Assembly: GCA_015068605.1 (NCBI GenBank)
Contig: SVKF01000006.1
Span: 1-64,000 of the forward strand
Direction: 5' to 3'
DNA length: 64,000 nt
DNA from: Oscillospiraceae bacterium
GTDB taxonomy: Bacteria > Bacillota > Clostridia > Monoglobales > Monoglobaceae
Shown: in pieces, positions 52,134 to 60,900 of the stretch
Layout: every line of letters begins with the position of its first letter
Position numbering within the stretch: position 1 is the first letter of the stretch
Notes under the pieces: generated by a model
Told to the model about the DNA's origin: nothing
Databases searched by the model: none
What the model saw: the letters and a program-made list of their open reading frames with translations, nothing else
Program-made: the position numbers and the translations under genes

Positions 52134-52742
52134 TCAAAAAACAGAATTTATAAAATCAACAATTTTAAATCTTATCTCGGTGGGAGGATTTTTCTTTGAA
52201 ATAAGTCTGTATTCCTCCCCCGAAAGTGATTTTTTAAGTTGATTTTTCCCGTTTTTGACGGTAATTCCATCAAGTGCGCACATAGGCGGATACATAACAC
52301 ACCACCAGTTTTCGCCTTTTCCCTCACCTATTATAACTCTGACAGCATCGTATTTTCCCGACGGGAGCATTATGCTTTCGTAATATTTTGCAGGGAAGGC
52401 AAACTCACCGACCATAATCTCTACCTTATAATCATATCCGTTTCTGCGGATTTCATCCTCTGCAATTTTCCGTATTTCATCATTATTTTCAATTATATAC
52501 TTTTTTGTATCTTCAAGGCTCATATTTTTATTAAAAAAATTCATTCCTTCCGACAAAAGCCTGTCCCGAACCTTAAGCTTAAGTTCCTGGTCGTCTTTAG
52601 AATTACTGTTTGCAATAACATGAAGTCTTAAAACACTGTCTGCAATATTTTTTTGAGTATTTTTAGCGTATGTAATTATTGAAAACACTAAAATAATACC
52701 AAAAATCACAATTCCTGCCTTAAAAAAATTTATTTTTTTCAT
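52134..52742 (-). CDS. spoIIR: stage II sporulation protein R (SpoIIR)
   Basis: The forespore signal protein that switches on SpoIIGA-dependent cleavage of pro-sigma-E. The 202-residue product has an N-terminal anchor/signal (KAGIVIFGIILVFSIITYA). It carries the family motifs LRLHVIANSNSKDDQELKLKVRDRLL, VGEFAFPAKYYESIMLPSGKYDAVRV and GEGKGENWWCVMYPPMC. I chose the ATG at 52742, five bases after GGGAGG. Upstream on the minus strand GTATA and, 14 bases on, GGTCAAGAAT partly match a sigma-F promoter, its expected regulator. Confidence 0.95.
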   Translation of the reverse strand: MKKINFFKAGIVIFGIILVFSIITYAKNTQKNIADSVLRLHVIANSNSKDDQELKLKVRDRLLSEGMNFFNKNMSLEDTKKYIIENNDEIRKIAEDEIRRNGYDYKVEIMVGEFAFPAKYYESIMLPSGKYDAVRVIIGEGKGENWWCVMYPPMCALDGITVKNGKNQLKKSLSGEEYRLISKKNPPTEIRFKIVDFINSVF

Positions 52743-52802
52743 AAAATCCTCCCGAAAATTTGATTTATACTGATTCTTGACCAAAAAATTTATGTTTATA
52801 CC

Positions 52803-52831
52803 TTGATTTTTAACACGATTTGATGTATACT
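52803..52831 (+). promoter_or_regulatory. promoter of the ddl operon
   Basis: TTGATT (52803-52808), a 17-base spacer, TATACT (52826-52831). It lies about 35 bases before the ddl start and is divergent from spoIIR. Confidence 0.8.
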
Positions 52832-52866
52832 TAATAATGAATTAATATGTATAGGAGGTCTTTTGC

Positions 52867-53916
52867 TTGACAAAAAAAAACATATGCATCCTTTTTGGGG
52901 GAGTCTCCTCCGAGCATGATGTTTCTATTATGTCCGTCAGAACTGTTCTTGAAAACATTGACAGAGAAAAATATAATATAATAACTATCGGAATAACAAA
53001 GGACGGAGAATGGTATCTTTTTGAAGGCGAATTGCCTTACGAAGGCTGGCAGGAGGAAGCTCCTTGCAAGGCAATCATCTCTCCCGACAGAAAACATAAA
53101 TGCATCCTTAAGTTCACCAAAAGCGGTGTTGAAGAAATTAAAATAGATGCGGTTTATCCTGTTCTTCACGGCAAAAACGGTGAGGACGGAACAATTCAGG
53201 GGCTTTGTGCAGTTGCCGGTATTCCCTGTATCGGAAGCGGAGTTATAGGAAGTGCTGTTTGCATGGATAAATGCATTGCGAAGGTTCTTTTCAGAAATGC
53301 AGGAATCCCTGTTACCGATTGGGTTGAATACAGAAAAGGTGAAAAAATCAATTATGAGGATATTGAGGAAAAGCTTGGTTATCCTTGCTTCATAAAACCG
53401 CCAAATGCAGGTTCATCAGTGGGGGTTACAAAGGCATATAACCGAAAAGACCTTGAAGAAGGCATAAAACTTGCTCTCACTCACGACTATAAGGTTATGA
53501 TTGAGGAAGCCATAAATCCCAGAGAAATCGAGTGTAGTGTTCGCGGAAATTATTTACCCGAGATTGCCGAATATCCCGGTGAAATCAAGCCGGCAAAGGA
53601 TTTTTATGATTTTGACGCAAAATACGCCGATGAAAATTCCGCTCTTATGATTCCTTCTCCCATTGACGATGAAACAAGAAAGAAAATAAAGGAATTTGCT
53701 CTTAAGGCTTATGAGGTGTCCGAGTGTCGCGGATTTGCCAGAGTTGACTTTTTCCTTTCCCGTGATGACGGTAAAATTTATCTTAATGAAATCAACACTC
53801 TTCCGGGCTTCACATCCATAAGTATGTATCCGAAGCTTTGGGTAAATCAGGGATATACCATTAAAGATATTATTTCCCGACACATTGAATTAGCATTTGA
53901 ACTTGGAGTTGAGTAA
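52867..53916 (+). CDS. ddl: D-alanine--D-alanine ligase
   Basis: Joins two D-alanines for the peptidoglycan stem peptide. The 349-residue ATP-grasp enzyme begins at a TTG codon, eight bases after GGAGG, and reads MTKKNICILFGGVSSEHDVS. HGKNGEDGTIQGLCAVAGIPCIGSG, FIKPPNAGSSVGVTK, REIECSVRGN and ARVDFFLSRDDGKIYLNEINTLPGFTSISMYPKLW are the ligase signatures. It is the first gene of the ddl-ywiB-argS-ctp unit; ywiB starts directly after its stop. Confidence 0.95.
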   Translation: MTKKNICILFGGVSSEHDVSIMSVRTVLENIDREKYNIITIGITKDGEWYLFEGELPYEGWQEEAPCKAIISPDRKHKCILKFTKSGVEEIKIDAVYPVLHGKNGEDGTIQGLCAVAGIPCIGSGVIGSAVCMDKCIAKVLFRNAGIPVTDWVEYRKGEKINYEDIEEKLGYPCFIKPPNAGSSVGVTKAYNRKDLEEGIKLALTHDYKVMIEEAINPREIECSVRGNYLPEIAEYPGEIKPAKDFYDFDAKYADENSALMIPSPIDDETRKKIKEFALKAYEVSECRGFARVDFFLSRDDGKIYLNEINTLPGFTSISMYPKLWVNQGYTIKDIISRHIELAFELGVE

Positions 53917-54345
53917 ATGGAAAATAACGCTATGATAAAAATTGTTACCGTTCAGCAACCGGTCGACGGGACCCCCGGAGACAAAATTGAGCTTGAAACC
54001 GTGGGAAAATTCTCTGTGCGAGACGGTAAGTTTTATATAAAATACGACGAAACTGAACTAACAGGCTTTAAAAACACATCAACCATGGTCAAGATTTCCT
54101 CCGACAATGTTCTTCTGTCCAGATTTGGGGACGTTGAAAGCCGTATGGAATTTGAACTTGGTCAGAAAAAGCTTTGCAACTACAATACGCCTTACGGCTC
54201 AATTCCTGTTGCAACCGAGCTTTTTGAACTTACTAATAATTTAGACAAATCCGGCGGAAACGCAAAATTTTCATACAACCTTGACTTTAATAATGAAAAA
54301 TTTGCTGTAAACACGCTTGATATTTCCGTTAAAACGAAAGGATAA
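53917..54345 (+). CDS. DUF1934 beta-barrel protein (YwiB-like)
   Basis: A 142-residue protein of the DUF1934 family, a calycin-like beta-barrel of unknown function. Typical features are the alternating strands in DKIELETVGKFSVRDGKFYI and KYDETELTGFKNTSTMVKIS. The segment YNTPYGSIPVATELFELTNNL follows. In Bacillus the homologue ywiB is also directly upstream of argS, so the context is conserved. It starts at the base after the ddl stop. Confidence 0.82.
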   Translation: MENNAMIKIVTVQQPVDGTPGDKIELETVGKFSVRDGKFYIKYDETELTGFKNTSTMVKISSDNVLLSRFGDVESRMEFELGQKKLCNYNTPYGSIPVATELFELTNNLDKSGGNAKFSYNLDFNNEKFAVNTLDISVKTKG

Positions 54346-54349
54346 CACT

Positions 54350-56053
54350 ATGAATATTATTGAAAACATTAAAAACACAATTGGCGAGGCAGTTGTTTCT
54401 GCTCTTAACCTCGCAATAGAAAAGGGCGACATTCCCACCCCTGAAGAAAATATCGACTTTAAAGCTCTTTTAAAGCTTGAAATTCCGAAAGATAAGCAAC
54501 ACGGCGACTTTGCCTGCAATATTGCAATGATGCTTGCAAAGCCTCTTAAGAGTGCACCTCGCAAAATTGCAGAGGGTATTGTTGCAAATCTTTCTAAAAG
54601 CGACGATATTTTAAAAGTTGAAATCGCAGGGGCAGGCTTTATTAATTTCTACCTTACCAATAACTACCTCTATTCCGTTCTTTCCGCTATCGAAAAAATG
54701 GGAACGGATTACGGAAAAATTGATATGGGTAAAGGCAAGAAGGTTATGATTGAGTTCGTAAGCGCTAACCCGACAGGACCTATGCATATGGGTAATGCCC
54801 GTGGCGGAGCGCTTGGCGACTGTATGGCAAGTGTTATGGAATATGCAGGGTATGATGTTACCCGTGAGTTCTATATAAATGATGCCGGAAACCAGATTGA
54901 GAAATTTGGTAAATCATTGGAAGCAAGATATATTCAGGAGCTTTCAGGGGAAGATGCGATTGAATTTCCCGAAGACGGTTACCACGGCGAGGATATCCGT
55001 GACCACGCAAAAGAATTTATTAAGCTTAACGGGGACAAATATTTAAATACCTCTTCCGAGGAAAGAAAGGCCGCATTGGTTGGATATGCTCTTGAGAAGA
55101 ATATTGATTACCTCAAAACTGACCTTGGCAAATACAGAATTTTCTATGATGTTTGGTTCAGAGAAAGCACTCTTCACGATAGCGGTGCTGTTAAAGACGC
55201 AATAAAGCGTCTTACGGACAACGGCTATACCTACGAGGAAGACGGGGCAATTTGGCTTGACTGTACTAAAATGGGGCTTGAAAAGAACGAGGTTTTGGTT
55301 CGTCAGAACGGAATCCCGACCTATTTCGCCGCAGACATTGCATACCACATCAATAAGCTTGAAACAAGAGGCTTTGACCTTGCTATTGATATTTGGGGCG
55401 CAGACCACCACGGTCATGTTGCACGAATGAAGGGAGCTATGGCGGCGGTTGGCATTAACCCTGACAGCCTTGAGGTTGTTTTAATGCAGCTTGTTCGTCT
55501 TACCCGTGACGGTGAGGTTGTTCGTATGTCAAAGAGAACAGGAAAGGCAATAACTCTTTCCGACCTTTTAGAAGATGTCAGCATTGATGTTGCAAGATTT
55601 TTCTTTAATATGCGTATGGCAGGCAGTCACCTTGACTTTGACCTTGATTTGGCGGTTAAGGAAAGCAGCGAAAACCCTGTTTACTATGTTCAGTATGCTC
55701 ATGCGAGAATTTGCAGTATTATAAACGCACTCTCGGAAGAAGGCATTAAGGTTGAGGATTTTGCCAATATAAATACAGCACTTTTAACCGAAGAAAGTGA
55801 GCTTGAGCTTCTTAAAAAGCTTTGCGAGCTTCCTGAGGAAATTCGTCTTGCGGCAATCGGCAGAGAGCCTGCAAGAATTACCAGATATTCAATCGAGCTT
55901 GCGACCGCATTCCACTCTTTCTATAACGCCTGCCGAGTTAAAGGCGAAGACAAGGAGCTTACTGCGGCAAGACTCAAACTTTGTGCATCTGTCGGAACAG
56001 TTCTCCGTGGCATACTTAAAATGCTTAAAATTGATGCACCTGAAAAAATGTAA
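54350..56053 (+). CDS. argS: arginyl-tRNA synthetase
   Basis: Class I aminoacyl-tRNA synthetase that charges tRNA-Arg. The 567-residue product has the HIGH-type motif in SANPTGPMHMGNARGGALGD near residue 130. The KMSKS-type motif is VRMSKRTGKAITLSDL, and the DALR anticodon-binding domain includes YVQYAHARICSI and the final FYNACRVKGED. The start is ATG at 54350, seven bases after AAAGGA; an in-frame codon 33 bases earlier lies inside ywiB. Confidence 0.96.
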   Translation: MNIIENIKNTIGEAVVSALNLAIEKGDIPTPEENIDFKALLKLEIPKDKQHGDFACNIAMMLAKPLKSAPRKIAEGIVANLSKSDDILKVEIAGAGFINFYLTNNYLYSVLSAIEKMGTDYGKIDMGKGKKVMIEFVSANPTGPMHMGNARGGALGDCMASVMEYAGYDVTREFYINDAGNQIEKFGKSLEARYIQELSGEDAIEFPEDGYHGEDIRDHAKEFIKLNGDKYLNTSSEERKAALVGYALEKNIDYLKTDLGKYRIFYDVWFRESTLHDSGAVKDAIKRLTDNGYTYEEDGAIWLDCTKMGLEKNEVLVRQNGIPTYFAADIAYHINKLETRGFDLAIDIWGADHHGHVARMKGAMAAVGINPDSLEVVLMQLVRLTRDGEVVRMSKRTGKAITLSDLLEDVSIDVARFFFNMRMAGSHLDFDLDLAVKESSENPVYYVQYAHARICSIINALSEEGIKVEDFANINTALLTEESELELLKKLCELPEEIRLAAIGREPARITRYSIELATAFHSFYNACRVKGEDKELTAARLKLCASVGTVLRGILKMLKIDAPEKM

Positions 56054-56080
56054 AAACTCTCATTAAACGAGGTGAAAATT

Positions 56081-57508
56081 ATGAAAAAAATATTATCTCT
56101 GTTCCTTGCCCTCGGAATGATTATTTCATCCGTCGGCTATGCCGCAGAGCTTCCCGATGAACATCCTGCATCACCAAAAAGTCTGATTGAAAGCGTTGGC
56201 TCACACATGAGTACCTTTGGTGTTTACGGAGATTTTACCTCTGAAAAGCTTTATAGGGAAACACTTATTTCAATAGTTGAAAAACATCCGGAGCTTTTCA
56301 CAGAGGTTATGAAAACCCTCTTATCATCGACAGATAAATACGGGGCATATTTCACACCTGATGAAGCAAAGTCCATGCTTGAAGATTTATCGGACTCAAT
56401 CACGGGGATAGGCGTTTCCGTTTCCTCGGTTGACGGAAACATTATCATCGGTCAAGTTCTCCCCGACACTCCTGCAGAAAGAGCAGGACTTAAGGTTGGC
56501 GACAGAATTATTTCCGCAAACGGGACAAGTCTTCTCGGAATGGATTTAGACACCGCAACAAGCCATATAAAAGGTCCTGTCGGAACAACAGTTAATCTTG
56601 TTGTCAACCGTGATATGGCTGGAGATATTTCCTTCTCCATTGTCCGCGAGATTATAACAACAGAGCCTGTTTCATCAAAAATTTTGGACGAAAAGATTGG
56701 CTATATTCAAATTATTTCATTTACAACAAATACAAACCTTTATGTCGCTTCTGCTTTGGGCGACTTCAGACGGGCAGGCATAAACGACATAATAATCGAT
56801 GTTCGCAATAACGGAGGGGGATATTATAACGAAGCAATTGCAATTGCTGACCTTTTCCTTCCCAACAAGGCGATAATTTCCTCCGAGGACCACAGAGTGA
56901 ACATTCTTGACAAAACATATACCGCAAAAGGCGATGACCCGAATTATAACACAGTTATCCTTATGAACGAATATTCCGCCAGCGCTTCAGAGGTCCTCTC
57001 TGCGGCTCTTTCCGAAAATAATGCCGCAACCTTAATCGGGGTTAACTCTTACGGAAAAGGCACAGTTCAGACAATGATTGGTCTTGCAAACGGCGGAATG
57101 ATGAAATATACAACAGCGTTCTATCTTACCCCAACAGGAAAGAACATTGAGGGCGTTGGTCTTAAGCCTGATATCTCTGTTGAAAATACTATGGAGGATG
57201 TTGACTTATCTCAATTCACGGCTCTTAAATATAAGCATACCTATTCCGTCGGAATGTCCGACCCTGAAATTAAAAACGCAAAGGAAATGCTTAAATTTTT
57301 AGGAGTTTACCACGGCGAGGTTGATGAATACTTTGACGAAAATCTGAAAATTGTTTTAACTGCAATTCAGAAGTCAAGTGATTATATTGAGCCAAACGGA
57401 GTATTAAATCCTGTTACTCAAATAGAAATTCTTGATATTCTCTGCAATACAAAAATAGAAAAGGACAACCAGATGGATGCGGCAATAAAATTCTTAACAG
57501 AAAAATAG
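56081..57508 (+). CDS. S41 C-terminal processing peptidase with PDZ domain
   Basis: A secreted or membrane-tethered serine protease of the CtpA/CtpB family. The 475-residue product has a signal peptide (ILSLFLALGMIISSVGYA), a PDZ domain (LPDTPAERAGLKVGDRIISANG), the S41 core with the catalytic Ser in MNEYSASASEVLSAAL, and the Lys in YGKGTVQTMIGL. A C-terminal segment of about 70 residues resembles a peptidoglycan-binding domain. CtpB-type enzymes act in sporulation signalling, which would suit the spo genes nearby, but housekeeping roles are also common. The start is ATG at 56081 after GAGGTG. Confidence 0.88.
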   Translation: MKKILSLFLALGMIISSVGYAAELPDEHPASPKSLIESVGSHMSTFGVYGDFTSEKLYRETLISIVEKHPELFTEVMKTLLSSTDKYGAYFTPDEAKSMLEDLSDSITGIGVSVSSVDGNIIIGQVLPDTPAERAGLKVGDRIISANGTSLLGMDLDTATSHIKGPVGTTVNLVVNRDMAGDISFSIVREIITTEPVSSKILDEKIGYIQIISFTTNTNLYVASALGDFRRAGINDIIIDVRNNGGGYYNEAIAIADLFLPNKAIISSEDHRVNILDKTYTAKGDDPNYNTVILMNEYSASASEVLSAALSENNAATLIGVNSYGKGTVQTMIGLANGGMMKYTTAFYLTPTGKNIEGVGLKPDISVENTMEDVDLSQFTALKYKHTYSVGMSDPEIKNAKEMLKFLGVYHGEVDEYFDENLKIVLTAIQKSSDYIEPNGVLNPVTQIEILDILCNTKIEKDNQMDAAIKFLTEK

Positions 57509-57519
57509 AATTATATAAG

Positions 57520-57552
57520 ACCAAAAAGACGGCTCAATGCCGTCTTTTTGGT
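57520..57552 (+). terminator. intrinsic terminator of the ddl-argS-ctp operon
   Basis: ACCAAAAAGACGGC and GCCGTCTTTTTGGT form a perfect 14-bp stem around TCAAT, ending in a T-run within the stem. Confidence 0.9.
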
Positions 57553-57743
57553 TTATTGATTTGTTTGGCAACAATCATGCGTTTGTGCGTTTAACAACAA
57601 AGCGGCTACATCGCTCGCCGCAGGCGGCAGTTGAAGCATTTACGCTTTGTTTGCCCATATGCATTTCGCCAAAGGCGAAAATTTTGCATGGGCAATTAAA
57701 TCTTGTTTTTATATAATAGGAAATATGCAATTTCCTATTATAT
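57553..57743. repeat. gene-free stretch with stacked inverted repeats
   Basis: There is no gene. In order: a 55-base palindrome with arms ACAAAGCG/CGCTTTGT near 57594-57649; a hairpin with arms TTGCCC/GGGCAA and an inner TTTCGCC-AAA-GGCGAAA near 57650-57694; and the left part of a perfect 19-bp inverted repeat (57706-57724 with 57730-57748). The last one sits where the second small RNA ends. Confidence 0.7.
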
Positions 57744-57882
57744 AAAAAAGGCGCAGAAATCTGCGCCTCGAAAAACGCACCTTTTGCAACATAAATTATT
57801 TCCATTCGCAGGTATAATAAATAGAAGTGCATTTTTACCAATAGTAAAAAACCACCTGCGAAATTATTCAATTTATGTTGCA
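57744..57882 (-). ncRNA. second rod-shaped small RNA with its own promoter and terminator
   Basis: On the minus strand the predicted transcript starts with TGCAACATAAATT (57882-57870), which pairs perfectly with 57797-57785. After a seven-base internal loop on each side, TTCGCAGGT (57862-57854) pairs with 57813-57805. At the tip GTAAAAA/TTTTTAC (57850-57832) forms another dyad. The terminator AGGCGCAG-ATTT-CTGCGCCT plus T-run ends it near 57744, giving about 139 nt. The stretch AAATTGAATAA at the inner edge of the closing stem is identical to the RNA at 5395-5583. No protein reading frame fits. Confidence 0.55.
57749..57768 (-). terminator. terminator of the second small RNA
   Basis: Perfect 8-bp stem AGGCGCAG/CTGCGCCT with a four-base loop, followed on the minus strand by TTTTTT. 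Confidence 0.8.
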
Positions 57883-57887
57883 CCATC

Positions 57888-57916
57888 ATTATACCACATC
57901 ATTCCAAATTTGTAAA
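57888..57916 (-). promoter_or_regulatory. promoter of the second small RNA
   Basis: Minus strand: TTTACA (57916-57911), a 17-base spacer ending ATGTGG, TATAAT (57893-57888). The expected start falls on the first base of the rod stem. Confidence 0.75.
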
Positions 57917-57920
57917 TACC

Positions 57921-57968
57921 CTATATAAAAAATACCGACGGAGAAATCCGTCGGTATTTTTTATATAG
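57921..57968 (-). terminator. long perfect terminator hairpin after the pyruvate oxidoreductase gene
   Basis: Arms of 21 bases (57921-57941 and 57948-57968) are perfectly complementary, with ATACCGACGG/CCGTCGGTAT at the tip and A/T runs outside; the loop is AGAAAT. It works in either direction. Confidence 0.9.
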
Positions 57969-57970
57969 AA

Positions 57971-60900
57971 TTAGTCTTCTTTAGCCATTCTCTTATATAC
58001 TTCGTATCTGTCGAGAAGGTCTTTTTCTGCCTTATCGAAGAGCTCAACTGCTACTTCCGGATATGCTTTCTTAAGCATTAAGTAACGGTTTTCGCCTTCT
58101 AAGAATTCAGCAACTGTGCCTGTTGGCTCTTTTGAATCAAGAGTGAATGGGTTCTTGCCCTCAGCCTTGAGTTCTGGGTTATATCTCCAGAGGTGCCAGT
58201 AACCTGTCTGAACAGCTTTCTTTTCCTCTGCGATTGTGTTAGCCATACCAACCTTAATACCATGGTTGATACATGGAGCGTAAGCAATGATAAGGGATGG
58301 ACCCGGATAAGCTTCTGCTTCTTTGATTGCCTTGAACGCCTGATTCATATCAGCCCCGAGAGCAATCTGAGCAACATATACATAACCGTATGTTGTTGCA
58401 ATCATACCGAGGTCTTTCTTCTTAACTTTCATACCGGAAGCCGCAAACTTCGCAACAGCACCTGTTGGTGTAGCTTTTGAAGCCTGACCGCCTGTATTTG
58501 AGTAAACTTCTGTATCAACAACGAAGATATTGATGTCTTCGCCGGATGCGATAACGTGGTCAAGCCCGCCGTAACCGATATCATAAGCCCAGCCGTCACC
58601 ACCGAATGCCCAGATAGAACGCTTAATTAAGAAGTCTGTTCTGTCTGCGATTTCCTTGATTGCAGGGTTAGACATATCTTCCTTACCGATTAAAGCAATG
58701 ATGTCTTTAGCTGCAGTCTTGGAAGCTTCAGCATCGTCCTTACCTGCAATCCAAGCCTTGAAAGCTTCTGCAAGTTCAGGAGCAACTGTATCCATAACAG
58801 CGTTCATGCGGCTGATAAGATTCTTTCTGATTTTCTTGTTAGCAGCAACCATACCAAGACCGAATTCAGCGTTATCCTCGAAGAGAGAGTTAGCCCAAGC
58901 CGGACCCTTGCCTTCAGCGTTCTTACAGTAAGGCATTGAAGGAGCAGAGCCACCCCAGATTGATGTACAACCTGTTGCGTTTGCAACCATCATTCTGTCA
59001 CCGAAGAGCTGTGTTATAAGCTTAATATATGGTGTTTCACCACAACCTGCACAAGCGCCTGAGAATTCAAGCATTGGTGTTGCAAACTGTGAATTTTTGA
59101 ATGTCTTCATGATGTCGATGTCAGCCTGCTTTGTAGGAATTGTCATAGCGAAATCCCAGTTTGGAGCTTCAACATCAGCAACCTCATCGATTGGCTTCAT
59201 TGTAAGAGCCTTTTCCTTTGCAGGACATACCTGAGCACAAACGCCACAACCAAGACAGTCGAGCGGAGAAACCTGCACTCTGTACTGCATTCCTGCGATA
59301 CCGTTTGCATTCTTTGTTTCAAAGTTTTCAGGCTTATTAGCAGCTTCTTCCTCTGTTAAGAGAACAGGGCGGATAGCAGCGTGAGGACAAACGAGTGAAC
59401 ACTGGTTACACTGGATACACTTGTTGATATCCCATACAGGAACGTTAACGGCAACGCCTCTCTTTTCGTAAGCAGATGTACCTGTTTCAAAAGTACCGTC
59501 TTCCATTCCGAGGAATGTGCTAACCGGAAGCTTATTACCTGCCTGTGCGTTAACAGGTTCAACAATCTTGCTGATAAATTCAGGAACGTCCTTTTTAGCT
59601 GTATTTGCGTCAACAGCATCCTTCCATGATGCAGGAACATCAATCTTAACCAAAGCTTCGATTGCACCGTCAACTGCGTCACAGTTCATTCTAACGATTT
59701 CGTCACCCTTCTTACCGTATGTTTTCTTGATTGCGCCCTTGATAAGTTCAACAGCTTCATCAAAAGGAATAACGTTTGCGAGCTTGAAGAATGCACTCTG
59801 TGTTACCATGTTGATTCTGTTCGGGCCGAGACCAACCTTAACAGCAACATCAACAGCGTTAATTGTATAGAATTCGATATCATTTTCAGCGATATACTTC
59901 TTAACCTTTGCAGGGAGCTTTTCGTCGAGTTCTTCAGGGCTCCATACGCAGTTTAAGAGGAATGTACCGCCCTTCTTAAGACCTTCTAAAACATCATACT
60001 GATGTACATAAGCAGGCTTATGACAAGCGATATAGTCAGCCTCGTCGAGGAGATATGTTGACTTAATCGGCTTTTTACCGAATCTTAAGTGGGACATTGT
60101 TACACCGCCGGACTTCTTTGAGTCATAATCAAAGTAAGCCTGTGCATAAAGGTCAGTGTTGTCACCGATAATCTTGATTGCGTCCTTATTAGCACCAACA
60201 GTACCGTCTGAACCGAATCCCCAGAACTTACAACGTGTTGCACCCTCAGGAGCCGCGTTGATTTTCTCAGGAAGGTCGAGAGAAAGATTTGTTACGTCAT
60301 CTACGATACCGATTGTAAAGCTGTTCTTTGGCTTATCTGCATCAAGGTTATTGAATACAGCGAGAAGCTGTGTTGGAGTTGTATCCTTTGAACCAAGACC
60401 GTAACGACCACCAACGATTAACGGAGCGTTTTCCTTACCTGTAAAGAGGTTACAGATGTCAAGGTATAAAGGTTCACCAAGTGAGCCCGGTTCTTTTGTT
60501 CTGTCAAGAACAGCGATTTTCTTAACTGTTGCAGGAAGAACATCGAAGAAATATTTTGAAGAGAACGGACGATAAAGGTGAACTTTAACAACACCAACTT
60601 TTCCGCCTCTTGCGTTGATATAATCAACTGTTTCTTCCAAAGCTTCGCAAACAGAGCCCATAGCAACGATAACTTTTTCAGCATCCGGTGCACCGTAGTA
60701 ATTAAACGGCTTGTACTCTCTGCCTGTAATCTTTGAAATTTCAACCATATAGTCATTTACGATATCAGGAACTGCATCATAGAATTTGTTTGAAGCTTCT
60801 CTGCCCTGGAAGTAAATATCAGAGTTCTGAGCTGTACCACGGAGAACAGGATGTTCAGGGTTTAATGCTCTGTCTTTGAACTCTTTTAAAGCTTCCTTAT

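Noticed and set aside
57594..57649. Assigning the ACAAAGCG/CGCTTTGT palindrome to the same family as the 26 kb and 42 kb elements
   Set aside because: It shares only GCGAGCG and the general shape; the CGAAG-x-CGTAC core is absent, so I kept it separate.
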